Below, in pieces: positions 1 to 7,554 of a stretch of DNA of 64,000 nucleotides. Within the stretch, counting starts at the first letter, position 1; the number at the start of each line of letters is the position of its first letter. Position numbers and translations under genes: made by a program. Below the pieces are notes generated by a model. It searched no databases and was not told where the DNA came from. It saw only the letters and a list, made by a program, of their open reading frames with translations. Origin of the DNA: CAWHMS01 sp963830495 (lineage in GTDB: Bacteria; Actinomycetota; Actinomycetes; Propionibacteriales; Nocardioidaceae); assembly GCA_963830495.1 (NCBI GenBank), contig CAWHMS010000002.1, positions 124,001 through 188,000 on the forward strand, read 5' to 3'.

Positions 1-191
1 AGGAAGTCTGAGACGTCTTCCTGGCTGATGCCGATCTCGCGCTGCGCAACTCGACGCAACTCTGTGTCCAGCAGCCAACACCCGACGAGCACAGGGTCGG
101 CCGCATCGATCGCGCTTGCGAGCGGGTCAGACTCCAGCTCCTCGAACAGGAGCTTCAGTGCGGCGGACGTGTCGACGTACCACCGGCTCAA
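1..191 (-). CDS. VapC-type PIN-domain toxin, C-terminus cut by the window edge
   Basis: The first 63 codons of a PIN-domain RNase toxin are visible; the rest lies to the left of the window. The start is TTG at 191, and it overlaps the antitoxin stop (TTGA). The N-terminus reads LSRWYVDTSAALKLL, which carries the first conserved metal-binding Asp of PIN nucleases (YVDTSA), and a further acidic cluster (FEELESD) follows. VapC toxins cleave RNA and are neutralised by a cognate antitoxin, here the Phd/YefM-like gene immediately upstream. The family call rests on the PIN motif plus operon position; the remaining catalytic acids are outside the window. Confidence 0.8.
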   Translation of the reverse strand, partial: MSRWYVDTSAALKLLFEELESDPLASAIDAADPVLVGCWLLDTELRRVAQREIGISQEDVSDF

Positions 192-436
192 CGATCCCCT
201 CGCAGCTCGTCGAGCAGGTCTGCAGTGGCGGTCGAAACCGTGACTCGTTGCCGTGACGCGTACTTCGGCCGCTTCTTCGCTGGGCGGTCACAGCGAAGGT
301 CTGTGTCCTCAGTCGCAGGAACGAGACGGGCGACGGGGACACCGTGGCGTGTGATCGTGTACGTCTCGCCGGCTTCGACGCCCCGCACGATCGCGGCGTT
401 GTCGTTGCGGAGTTCCCGCTGGCTGATTGTTCTCAT
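188..436 (-). CDS. Phd/YefM-family antitoxin
   Basis: An 82-residue antitoxin. It begins MRTISQRELRNDNAAIVRGV, the typical N-terminal Phd/YefM fold that contacts DNA and autoregulates the operon. GETYTITRHGVPVARLVP around residues 23-40 is the family's characteristic beta-strand block. A Lys/Arg-rich linker near 54-63 leads to the C-terminal toxin-binding tail. It is translationally coupled to the PIN toxin by a TTGA overlap. A much longer in-frame extension upstream (to about 928) lies over the MarR gene and is not used. By family role it is a labile neutraliser of the VapC-like toxin. Confidence 0.85.
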   Translation of the reverse strand: MRTISQRELRNDNAAIVRGVEAGETYTITRHGVPVARLVPATEDTDLRCDRPAKKRPKYASRQRVTVSTATADLLDELRGDR

Positions 437-537
437 CGCCGGATCGTAGCACTCTGTAGCACATGTCTCTCGACAAGACCGGGAGTTAACGCCGCACCAG
501 CCCGGCATCGTCCCCGCTCGAGGCCGGTTCGAACGAA

Positions 538-1002
538 CTAGGCCTGCGCGTCGGCGACCTTGGTGAGCAGTTGGGCCAGTTCGTGAGCCTCGGACTCGGA
601 CAGCGCAGCAAAGCTCTCCGGAGGCTCGCCCATCCGATCGGCGACTTTGGCGCGGAGCCGCTTGCCCTTGGCGGTGAGCTCCAGCGTCTTGATCCGCCGG
701 TCGTGTGCGGATGGCCGGCGCTCGGCCAGGCCCAACGCCGTCAGTCGATCCGCGATCCCGGTCACGTTGGAGCTGTCGCAGTGCATGCGGACGGCCAGCT
801 CGGACATCGGCCGGGGCTTGTCCAGGGAGATCAGCGCGATGCCTTGCATCCAGGTGAGCCCCAGCTCGTTCAGGATCGCGAATCGACGGCTCTTGTCGCG
901 CAGGAAGATGCTCGAGATCAGACCCCACGCCTCACGACTTGCAGGGCTGGCGGCCGTCGGGGTGGCCGCATCGGCCCGCGTGGTCGTGGTCGTCGTACTC
1001 AC
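538..1002 (-). CDS. MarR-family transcriptional regulator
   Basis: A 154-residue winged-helix repressor. Residues about 60-110 carry the MarR core: a recognition helix region (SELAVRMHCDSSNVTGIADRL) followed by the wing (ERRPSAHDRRIKTLELT). The N-terminal 20 residues are Thr/Ala-rich and probably disordered. It is divergent from the ABC exporter operon starting at 1066, with 63 bp of unusually AT-rich DNA between them. The natural inference is that it represses the exporter and itself until a small ligand binds. No ligand can be named from the sequence. Confidence 0.9.
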   Translation of the reverse strand: MSTTTTTTRADAATPTAASPASREAWGLISSIFLRDKSRRFAILNELGLTWMQGIALISLDKPRPMSELAVRMHCDSSNVTGIADRLTALGLAERRPSAHDRRIKTLELTAKGKRLRAKVADRMGEPPESFAALSESEAHELAQLLTKVADAQA

Positions 1003-1065
1003 GGCGGAATACTAACACACATATAAAGTTGAAGTTCATAGTCTTTCTGGTTTACCGTATCTGTC
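1003..1065. promoter_or_regulatory. Divergent promoter/operator between the MarR gene and the ABC exporter
   Basis: This 63-bp spacer is strikingly AT-rich for the window. It contains the short palindrome TGAA-G-TTCA at 1030-1038, overlapping a TTGAAG element (1029-1034) that could serve as a -35 box for the rightward operon. A MarR dimer site at this place would shut both directions. The palindrome is seen directly; the operator role is inferred. Confidence 0.45.
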
Positions 1066-2082
1066 ATGACCGACCCGAACTACGGCATCGCAGTCCACGA
1101 CCTCCAAAAGCAGTTCAAGGACGGGCCGAAGGCGGTCGATGGGATCAGCCTGGCTGTCGCGCCCGGCGAGATCTACGGGTTTTTGGGGCCGAACGGCGCC
1201 GGCAAGTCGACGACCGTGCTCATCCTCACCACGCTGCTCCCGCCCGACGGCGGCTACGCCACGGTGCAGGGGTATGACGTGGTCAAGCAGGGCGCGCAAG
1301 TCCGGGCATCGATCGGCGCGGCGCTTCAAGAGGCCGCGCTCGACCCGATGCTCACCGGCCGCGAGCACATGCGACTGCAGACTGCCCTTCAGGGCCTGCC
1401 TCGCTCCACGCGCCGGGCACGTGGCAACGAGCTGCTGGATCGGATGGGATTGGCCGACGCTGCCGATCGCAGGGTGGGCGGCTACTCGGGCGGGATGAAG
1501 CGGCGCCTCGACCTCGCCCTCGCGCTTGTGCACGACCCGCGCGTGCTCTTCCTCGACGAGCCGACCACCGGACTCGACCCGCAGTCGCGCTCGGACTTGT
1601 GGCGGGAGGTGTCCCGGCTGGCGCGCGAGGCCGGCGTGACCGTCTTCCTCACCACGCAGTACCTCGAGGAGGCTGACGTTCTCGCCGACCACGTCGGGAT
1701 CATCAACCATGGCCGGATCGTCGCGGAGGGTACGCCGGAGGCGCTGAAGGCCGAGATCGGTCGACCCACCCTCGAGGTCGTGCCGGCCGACCCGGCTGAC
1801 CGGCAGCGGTTCGCGGATGTCCTCACGCGGTTCGGTCCGGCGGCATCCACGGCGAAGCCCGGCGCGGTCGCCGTACACCTGGACGACGGCGCTGATGCGC
1901 TCGCGTCGGTGATCCGCGGGATCGACGCCGAGGCGCTGCGGATGGACACCTTCCAGGTGCACAAGCCCACGCTCGACGACGTCTTCCTCGCCAAGACAGG
2001 CGAGTCGTTCGCCCAGGATGACCAGAGCGCCGCCGCTCCCTTCGAGGACGACTCCCGGCATCCGGCGGAGAGCTCCGCATGA
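1066..2082 (+). CDS. ABC exporter ATP-binding protein (DrrA-like)
   Basis: A 338-residue ATPase of the daunorubicin-resistance (DrrA) type. It shows Walker A GPNGAGKST at residues 41-49, the signature GYSGGMKRR near 141, Walker B with LFLDEPTTG, and the DrrA-like C-terminal extension ending in a region with HKPTLDDVFLAKTG. It energises efflux of a hydrophobic compound together with the two permeases directly downstream; the ATG of the first permease overlaps the end of this gene. Regulation is probably by the divergent MarR protein. The substrate is unknown. Confidence 0.92.
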   Translation: MTDPNYGIAVHDLQKQFKDGPKAVDGISLAVAPGEIYGFLGPNGAGKSTTVLILTTLLPPDGGYATVQGYDVVKQGAQVRASIGAALQEAALDPMLTGREHMRLQTALQGLPRSTRRARGNELLDRMGLADAADRRVGGYSGGMKRRLDLALALVHDPRVLFLDEPTTGLDPQSRSDLWREVSRLAREAGVTVFLTTQYLEEADVLADHVGIINHGRIVAEGTPEALKAEIGRPTLEVVPADPADRQRFADVLTRFGPAASTAKPGAVAVHLDDGADALASVIRGIDAEALRMDTFQVHKPTLDDVFLAKTGESFAQDDQSAAAPFEDDSRHPAESSA

Positions 2083-2855
2083 GCTCCACCTCCACCCAAG
2101 TCGCGGAGCTGGCCAGGCGGTCGATCGTGCGGACGCTGAGGCAACCCGCGTCGATCGTCCCCGCTCTGCTCTTCCCCCTCATCTTCTTGTCGCTCAACAG
2201 CGGCGGGCTGGGATCGGCCACCAGGATCCCGGGCTTTCCGACCGACTCCTACCTGGCGTTCTTCCTGGCCGCGCCGTTCATCCAGGCTGCCTTGTTCGCC
2301 ACCATGGGCGCGGGTACGGATGTGGCCAAGGACGTGCAGACCGGCTTCGTCTCCCGGCTCGCACTGACGCCGACCCGCGGAAACGCGCTGCTGTTCGGCC
2401 AGCTCGCCGGGGTTCTTGCGGTCTCGCTGTTCTCGTCCCTGACCTTCCTGGTCGTGGGCTTGGTGGCTGGAGTGACCTTCGAGTCGGGGATCCTGGGGAT
2501 GGTGTTGATCATGGTGCTGGCGACCCTGATCGGCATCGCGCTGTCGTCGATCGGGGTGATGCTCGGCATGCGCAGCGGATCCGGCGAAGCCGTGCAGGGG
2601 ATGTTCCCGCTGTTCTTCGTGTTCCTGTTCCTTTCCAGTCTGTCCATGCCGAGGCCGCTGATCGAGCAGGACTGGTTCCGCACGATTGCGACGTACAACC
2701 CGGTCTCCTATCTGCTCGAGGCGATCAGATCGTTGGTCATCACCGGGTGGGACGGTCGTGCACTGGCGATGGGCTTCGGCATTGCCATCGTGCTGGCAGC
2801 AGTCTCCGTCTTCGGCGCTTCACGTGCCGTGCGCATGAGGTGGACACGCACATGA
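2079..2855 (+). CDS. ABC-2 type permease, first of two
   Basis: A 258-residue ABC-2 membrane subunit (DrrB-like), start ATG at 2079 in a 4-nt overlap with the ATPase. About six hydrophobic segments are visible: an N-terminal one (VPALLFPLIFLSL), one near 65-80, one near 110-130 (SLFSSLTFLVVGLVAG), one at 140-160, one near 180-190 (MFPLFFVFLFLSS), and a last one near the C-terminus. It probably pairs with the second permease to form the membrane channel of the exporter. Confidence 0.9.
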   Translation: MSSTSTQVAELARRSIVRTLRQPASIVPALLFPLIFLSLNSGGLGSATRIPGFPTDSYLAFFLAAPFIQAALFATMGAGTDVAKDVQTGFVSRLALTPTRGNALLFGQLAGVLAVSLFSSLTFLVVGLVAGVTFESGILGMVLIMVLATLIGIALSSIGVMLGMRSGSGEAVQGMFPLFFVFLFLSSLSMPRPLIEQDWFRTIATYNPVSYLLEAIRSLVITGWDGRALAMGFGIAIVLAAVSVFGASRAVRMRWTRT

Positions 2856-3622
2856 GGCGCTTCTTCGACGTGACTGGTGCTGTCGCCTGGCGGACGATCC
2901 ATCACTTCCTGACTCAGCCGGCCTTCTTGGTGCCCTCACTGTTGTTCCCGCTGTTCTTCTTCACCGCGTTCGCGGGCGCCTTGTCGGGCGTCGAGGCGAT
3001 CCCCGGGTTCGACTTTCCCTCCGGCTACACGGCCTTCCAGTTCGCGTTCGTCATGCTGCAGGCGTCGGCCTTCGGTGGGGTGTTCGCGGGGTTCTCGATC
3101 GCGGCGGACTTCGAGTCCGGCTTCACCCGGCGGCTCATGCTCGCCTCCCCCGACCGGCGGGGAATCCTGGCGGGATACGCCGTTGCCGCGCTGTTCAGGG
3201 CGGTCGTGGTGTGGGCCATGCTCATCGTCGTGGCGCTGCTGGCCGGGATGCAGATCGACGGCGGCCCGGTCGACCTGGTGGGTCTCTACACACTCGCCGC
3301 GCTGGTGAATGTCACCGGCCTGATGTTCAGCGCCGGGGTGGCCATGCGGCTACGGACCATGCAGGCCGGGCCGGCGATGCAGATACCGGTCTTCCTGCTG
3401 CTGTTCCTCGCGCCGGTGTACATGCCGCTCGCACTGCTCGAGGGGTGGATCCACACTGCCGCCCGGATCAATCCGATGACCCCGCTGCTCGAGCTGTCGA
3501 GGGACCTGATCTCCGGCCAACCCCCCAACCTGTGGGCCTACGCGGTCGTGCTCGGGATGTTCGCCCTGCTGGCCCTGTGGGCGCTCACCGGACTGCGGCG
3601 GGCCGAGCGCGCCGGCGGATGA
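2852..3622 (+). CDS. ABC-2 type permease, second of two
   Basis: 256 residues. The start is ATG at 2852, overlapping the preceding stop as ATGA; a longer open frame beginning at 2018 is out of phase with the true upstream genes and was rejected. It resembles the first permease in layout: N-terminal cytoplasmic helix, PAFLVPSLLFPLFFFTAFAGA, then several further hydrophobic spans ending in ALLALWALTGLRRAERAGG. Two non-identical permeases plus one ATPase suggest a heterodimeric channel. Confidence 0.88.
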   Translation: MRRFFDVTGAVAWRTIHHFLTQPAFLVPSLLFPLFFFTAFAGALSGVEAIPGFDFPSGYTAFQFAFVMLQASAFGGVFAGFSIAADFESGFTRRLMLASPDRRGILAGYAVAALFRAVVVWAMLIVVALLAGMQIDGGPVDLVGLYTLAALVNVTGLMFSAGVAMRLRTMQAGPAMQIPVFLLLFLAPVYMPLALLEGWIHTAARINPMTPLLELSRDLISGQPPNLWAYAVVLGMFALLALWALTGLRRAERAGG

Positions 3623-3709
3623 TCTCAGCCGCGTATCCCGAGAGCGTGAGCATCGACGTTCCGGTGCTGCGGCGCTTCGAGAAGGTGCCCGGGCGTCCAC
3701 AATAACCAG

Positions 3710-4009
3710 GTGATGATTCGAGTGTGGGAGTATGACGTCGCTGATGATGCTGTGCACGACTTCGAGCGGGCTTACGGCGCCGATGGTCTCTGGGCCCGGC
3801 TCTTCTCCTCGGCCAGCGGCTTCGGGGGTACGGAGCTCTTCGTATCGCTGAGCCGCCCCGGGCGCTATATCACGGTCGACCGGTTCAGCGACCAAGCTGC
3901 GTGGCGACGCTTTCAGGCGGAGCATCACGACGCCTACGTTCAGCTCGACGCCGAGACCGAACGACTGACGCTCGATGAGCGCGAGCTCGTTGGTCCTGAC
4001 CTCGATTGA
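3710..4009 (+). CDS. Small dimeric alpha/beta-barrel (ABM-like) protein
   Basis: 99 residues, start GTG at 3710 or the adjacent ATG at 3713. The pattern MIRVWEYDV...FERAYG...WARLF...FGGTELF...YITVDRF.D..AWRRFQAEHHDAY is that of antibiotic biosynthesis monooxygenase-type (ABM) dimeric alpha/beta-barrel proteins, which bind small ligands or act as cofactor-free oxygenases or isomerases. It stands alone between the ABC exporter and the convergent PhzF gene. The function cannot be specified. Confidence 0.7.
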   Translation: MMIRVWEYDVADDAVHDFERAYGADGLWARLFSSASGFGGTELFVSLSRPGRYITVDRFSDQAAWRRFQAEHHDAYVQLDAETERLTLDERELVGPDLD

Positions 4010-4023
4010 GCCATCGATGCGCA

Positions 4024-4881
4024 TCAGAGGCGGGTCGCGGATCCGGTGACCTCGACACCGCCCTCGGCCGGGATGTCAACGAGCAGCAGGCTCGGCCGCC
4101 CCATGTCGTCGCCCTGGTGGATGGTGACCCGTCTCGACGGCGGGACCAGACCCAGGGACCGCAGATACCCGCCCAGTGCCGCGGCTGCGGCACCGGTCGC
4201 AGGATCCTCGACTACGCCGCCGGGCGGGAACGGGTTACGAGAGTGGAAGAGGTCGGCATGCTCCCGCCACATCAGCTGCATCGTGGTCCACTCCTGTTGG
4301 CTCATGATTCGCGCGAGCGAGTCGTAGTCGTAGTCGAGACCAGCTAGGACCTGCCGGCTGCGAACCGCCAGAACCGGATGATAGTTGCCGGCGAAGGCGA
4401 CCGCCGGGGCTAGCGAGGCGTCGAGGGAGTGCTGTGACCACCCCAATGCTGCCAAGGTGCGATCGAGCAGGTCCGCCCGGATCGGTTGCACCGAGGGGGT
4501 GACGCTGGTCAGTGTCGCCAACAGCTGGGTGCCCTGCTGCCGAGTCCGCACCGGAACCAGGCCTTCTTGCGTCGCCAGGTCGATCCGGCCGGCGCCGTAG
4601 CGCTCGGCATACGCGACCGCTGCTGCGATGGTTGCGTGGCCGCAGAACGGAACCTCGGCGCGAGGGCTGTAGTAGCGCACGGCTGCATGGCTAGTCCCGC
4701 CAGCCTCGTTCCCGGTCCGGACTGTCGGGAAGAGGAAGGCTGTCTCGGAGAATCCGACCTGAGCGGCCACCGTCATCATCTCCGACTGGCTGAGCCCGTG
4801 TGCATCGAGCACGACACCGGCGGGGTTGCCACCCTGGTCGCTCGCGGCGAAGGCGGTGTATCGCAGAATCTCCGGGCTCAT
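4024..4881 (-). CDS. PhzF-family isomerase/epimerase
   Basis: A 285-residue PhzF-fold protein of normal family length. Diagnostic blocks are GGNPAGVVLD near 17-26, GFSETAFLF near 43-51 with the catalytic Glu that acts as general acid/base in PhzF, CGHATIAAA near 75-84 and VEDPATGAAAAALGGYL in the second domain. The family includes the phenazine enzyme PhzF and many isomerases of unknown substrate; no phenazine genes are nearby, so a role in phenazine synthesis should not be assumed. Its ATG shares one base with the stop of the tiny upstream gene, so the two are translationally coupled. Confidence 0.88.
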   Translation of the reverse strand: MSPEILRYTAFAASDQGGNPAGVVLDAHGLSQSEMMTVAAQVGFSETAFLFPTVRTGNEAGGTSHAAVRYYSPRAEVPFCGHATIAAAVAYAERYGAGRIDLATQEGLVPVRTRQQGTQLLATLTSVTPSVQPIRADLLDRTLAALGWSQHSLDASLAPAVAFAGNYHPVLAVRSRQVLAGLDYDYDSLARIMSQQEWTTMQLMWREHADLFHSRNPFPPGGVVEDPATGAAAAALGGYLRSLGLVPPSRRVTIHQGDDMGRPSLLLVDIPAEGGVEVTGSATRL

Positions 4882-5039
4882 CAGCGGGCCACCGGTGGAG
4901 GCGCTGCCCCGACCCGTTCGCGGCCCTCATCCCAACTGATGGGGAGGTCGTCGGGGCGGCGCGTCCACCTCACGAACGTCGAGGTGAGCGCGGCATCCGC
5001 GTCGGGTGTGCCTGGCGTGATGCATGACAGGGCCGACAT
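4881..5039 (-). CDS. Tiny protein (52 aa) coupled to the PhzF-family gene
   Basis: A 52-codon gene starting MSALSCITPGTPDADAAL and ending GAAPPPVAR. The start at 5039 is chosen because a near-perfect Shine-Dalgarno (AAAGGAGG on the coding strand, complementing 5048-5055) sits about 7 nt upstream, the strongest in this region. The stop overlaps the ATG of the PhzF-family gene (TGATG). I do not recognise the protein; WTRRPDDLPISWDE in the middle looks structured. It could be a functional small partner or a leader peptide that sets translation of the downstream gene. Confidence 0.6.
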   Translation of the reverse strand: MSALSCITPGTPDADAALTSTFVRWTRRPDDLPISWDEGRERVGAAPPPVAR

Positions 5040-5512
5040 GAGCGACCTCCTTTCGACGCGACTTAATGACCTGACGGTACGAGCCTGACCGTGTTCGCGC
5101 CGGTGAAGCCGCTGGGTGGTCCTGCTCAGGAAAGCTGCGGGGTCGTGGCGCGCCGCCGCACCCTGGAGATCACTCCACCGGATCCCGTGGGACGCCGCCG
5201 TAAGGGCGGCGAAGACGTTGGGGTCACCGGAGCGCTCGGTGTAAGTCTCGTTCACGATGACAAGCATCAAACCGAAGCAGAACCCGTCATGATGATCAGA
5301 TGGAACGGCGCCATGCTGCGGGGCGGCCCGATGGGCCAAGCGATGAGAGCCGGGCCCTGCAGATCCTGGCTTCCGAGCACTGGAGCTTGCTCGCTGCCCG
5401 GTCGATCGGCTGTAACGAGACCTTCGCCAGAGCCGGCCCTCGACAGAAGACTCCCCGAGCTGGGCAGTCTTCTGTCGATTGACGGGGGCGACGTCCTACA
5501 GAACCCCTTGAG
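5040..5512. other. 473-bp stretch without a credible gene
   Basis: Between the PhzF operon and tRNA-Ser I see no convincing gene. Several short open frames exist on both strands, but they lack ribosome sites and overlap one another. The left part must hold the promoter of the leftward PhzF operon. The right part holds the long hairpin at 5440-5478, listed separately. Confidence 0.5.
5440..5478 (-). terminator. Long hairpin downstream of tRNA-Ser
   Basis: A perfect 13-bp inverted repeat: TCGACAGAAGACT at 5440-5452 and AGTCTTCTGTCGA at 5466-5478. The 13-nt loop can itself pair CCC with GGG. It begins 35 nt beyond the 3' end of the leftward tRNA-Ser, where a transcript end is expected. No T-tract follows, which is common in high-GC actinobacteria. 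A role as terminator or processing signal is inferred. Confidence 0.5.
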
Positions 5513-5599
5513 CGGTGGCGGTGGGATTTGAACCCACGGTGGGCTTGCACCCACACACGCTTTCGAGGCGTGCTCCTTAGGCCGCTCGGACACGCCACC
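5513..5599 (-). tRNA. tRNA-Ser (anticodon CGA)
   Basis: An 87-nt class II tRNA on the minus strand. The acceptor stem GGTGGCG (5599-5593) pairs with CGCCACC (5520-5514), followed by discriminator G at 5513; CCA is not encoded. The anticodon loop reads CTCGAAA, giving anticodon CGA for the serine codon UCG. A long variable arm (GTGTGGGTGCAAGCCCACC region) and the T-loop GTTCAAATC confirm tRNA-Ser. It lies beside tadA, a frequent arrangement in actinobacteria. Confidence 0.95.
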
Positions 5600-5655
5600 G
5601 GGCAGAAGGGTACCCGAGTCGCCCAGACCGCAGAAAATCGAGCACCGGCGTCACG

Positions 5656-6162
5656 TCAGCGGTGCTGGTCGAAGAACTCCAGCAGCAAGGCACGGGATTC
5701 GTCGGCGAGCACCCCACCCAGCACCTGGGGCCGGTGGTTGAGCCGCCGATCCCGGACGACGTCCCACAGGGACCCCACGGCGCCGGCCTTGTCGTCGTGC
5801 GCACCGAACACCAGCCGGGCAACCCTCGCCAGCACGATCGCACCCGCACACATGGTGCAGGGCTCGAGCGTGACCACGAGCATGCACCCCTCGAGACGCC
5901 ACTTCCCGAGGTGCGCCGCCGCAGCGCGGAGGGCCACGATCTCCGCATGGCCGGTCGGGTCCGCGTCGGTTTCCCGGCGATTGCCGCCGGAGCCGATGAC
6001 CGTACCGGCCGGGTCCAGCACCACCGCTCCGACGGGTACGTCGCCTGATCCGCTGGCCTGCCGAGCCACGTCGAGCGCCGTACGCATCGCGGCCACGACG
6101 GGATCGGAGGCCTCGACTCGCGACCAGGAGGTCGAGGACTGGCCGGCCGAAGACGGCACCAT
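5656..6162 (-). CDS. tadA: tRNA-specific adenosine deaminase
   Basis: A 168-residue cytidine-deaminase-fold enzyme that converts A34 to inosine in tRNA-Arg(ACG). The zinc site is intact: His72-Ala-Glu74 (HAE, with the proton-shuttling Glu) and Pro101-Cys102-x-x-Cys105 (PCTMC). The N-terminal 20 residues extend beyond the core. The gene abuts the stop of the upstream tadA-associated gene exactly, so the two form an operon, with tRNA-Ser downstream on the same strand. Confidence 0.93.
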   Translation of the reverse strand: MVPSSAGQSSTSWSRVEASDPVVAAMRTALDVARQASGSGDVPVGAVVLDPAGTVIGSGGNRRETDADPTGHAEIVALRAAAAHLGKWRLEGCMLVVTLEPCTMCAGAIVLARVARLVFGAHDDKAGAVGSLWDVVRDRRLNHRPQVLGGVLADESRALLLEFFDQHR

Positions 6163-6663
6163 CTAGGTCGTCGCCGTGTCGATCATGTCGTCGAACTGCT
6201 CTCCGAAGCCGAGTCGCTCGGCGATGTCACCCAGCTGCTCGTCGGGATAGAGCTCCACCTCGTCACACATGGCACCCATCTCCATGGCCGGTACGCCGAG
6301 GTCGGCCACGATGCCGAGATCGCCGGCAGGCTGGATCTGGTCGTCGTCGTCGTCGGGTGGCGGCAGCTCGAGCTGTGCGAGCACGGCCCGCGCCAGCGGC
6401 GACTCGGTCGCTGCGCCGATGTCGGAGAGCAGCAGCCGCACCGACCCCCCGACCACCCGCGCCAGCAGGAAGTAGTCCTCGTCGACGCTCACCAGCCCCA
6501 AGGTGCCGACCTCGCTGGGAAGCTGACGCAGCGCGTGGGTGAGCACCTCGAGCGACGTGGCCGCCCGCGGGGGCAGGGGCGAGAGCTGCCACGAGCCCTC
6601 CTCGCGGTAGGCCGCGACTGCGAAGTCGATCGCAGTCGGGGACTCGGCGTCCATCGTCGTCAT
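6163..6663 (-). CDS. tRNA adenosine deaminase-associated protein
   Basis: A 166-residue acidic protein. The start is ATG at 6663 (MTTMDAESP), preferred over the upstream in-frame ATG at 6768, which would run past the divergent upp start at 6759. It is rich in Asp/Glu with an acidic run PPPDDDDDQ near the middle and ends FDDMIDTATT. Actinobacterial genomes commonly carry this family directly upstream of tadA; its biochemical role is not established. Gene-to-gene contact with tadA implies co-expression. Confidence 0.8.
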   Translation of the reverse strand: MTTMDAESPTAIDFAVAAYREEGSWQLSPLPPRAATSLEVLTHALRQLPSEVGTLGLVSVDEDYFLLARVVGGSVRLLLSDIGAATESPLARAVLAQLELPPPDDDDDQIQPAGDLGIVADLGVPAMEMGAMCDEVELYPDEQLGDIAERLGFGEQFDDMIDTATT

Positions 6664-6758
6664 ACCTCGATCGTCGCAGATCACCGGGGCAGTGGCGACC
6701 CCCGGCGGTGCCTGGGTGCGCGGGCGCGGGCTCCGCTCGATCCCGTAGGTTGGCGGCC

Positions 6759-7400
6759 ATGCAGACACGCGTCATCGATCATCCGCTCGTGGCCCACAAG
6801 CTCACGGCGCTGCGCGACCAGGACACCGACTCCCCCACCTTCCGGCGGCTCGCCGAAGAGCTCGTGACGCTGTTGGCCTACGAGGCGACGCGCGAGGTCC
6901 GCACCGAGTCGATCCACATCACGACGCCCGTCGCGCCGACCGAGGGCCGCAAGCTCGCAGCTCCGAAGCCGCTGGTGGTGCCGATCCTGCGCGCGGGTCT
7001 GGGCATGCTGGAGGGGATGGTGCGGCTGCTCCCCACGGCCGAAGTCGGGTTCCTGGGGATGATTCGCGACGAGGACACGCTCACGGCGTCGACCTACGCC
7101 GAGCGACTGCCCGACGACCTGTCCGGGCGCCAGTGCTACGTGCTCGACCCCATGTTGGCCACCGGCGGAACCCTCGCGGCCGCCATCCGCTTCCTGGTCG
7201 ACCGCGGCGCCGACGACATCACCGCGATCTGCCTGCTCGCCGCACCCGAGGGTTGCTCGCGGCTCGAGCGTGACCTGGCCGGCCTCGACATCCCCGTCAC
7301 GATCGTGACCGCTGCGATGGACGAGAAGCTCAACGAGCGTGGCTACATCGTGCCCGGGCTGGGCGACGCCGGTGATCGGCTGTACGGCGTCGTCCACTGA
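6759..7400 (+). CDS. upp: Uracil phosphoribosyltransferase
   Basis: 213 residues, the normal length. The PRPP-binding loop is at residues 130-138 (DPMLATGGT), with PILRAGLGML at 75-84 and the uracil-binding C-terminal region ERGYIVPGLGDAGDRLYG. It salvages uracil plus PRPP to UMP in the cytoplasm. The ATG at 6759 is chosen because the conserved N-terminus (MQTRVIDHPLVAHKLTALRD) starts there. It is divergent from the tadA operon and convergent with the pnt operon. Confidence 0.95.
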   Translation: MQTRVIDHPLVAHKLTALRDQDTDSPTFRRLAEELVTLLAYEATREVRTESIHITTPVAPTEGRKLAAPKPLVVPILRAGLGMLEGMVRLLPTAEVGFLGMIRDEDTLTASTYAERLPDDLSGRQCYVLDPMLATGGTLAAAIRFLVDRGADDITAICLLAAPEGCSRLERDLAGLDIPVTIVTAAMDEKLNERGYIVPGLGDAGDRLYGVVH

Positions 7401-7410
7401 CCCGTGCCGT

Positions 7411-7477
7411 TTGCCATGTGCACATGGCAACTGGTCGCCGGACAAGGCAGACGTGCAATGTGAACAGACCAGTTGCC
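7411..7477. terminator. Nested inverted repeats between convergent upp and pntB
   Basis: A perfect 20-nt palindrome, TTGCCATGTGCACATGGCAA, occupies 7411-7430. It overlaps an 11-bp inverted repeat (GGCAACTGGTC at 7426-7436, GACCAGTTGCC at 7467-7477). The site lies between two convergent operons, so a bidirectional terminator is the simplest reading. The palindrome could alternatively be a protein-binding site. Confidence 0.5.
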
Positions 7478-7554
7478 TGGTGTACATGGGAAATGGCGAA
7501 GGGTGCACCGGTCAGAGGATGCTGGAGACCGCGGTGCGGTGCGGTGCGGGTTGC

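Noticed and set aside
1036..2061. 341-codon minus-strand frame over the ABC ATPase gene
   Set aside because: The plus-strand protein has Walker A, signature and Walker B motifs; the minus frame is low-complexity and would collide with the divergent promoter.
4024..4881. Phenazine biosynthesis locus
   Set aside because: Only a PhzF-family gene is present. The family is broad and none of the other phenazine genes are in the window.
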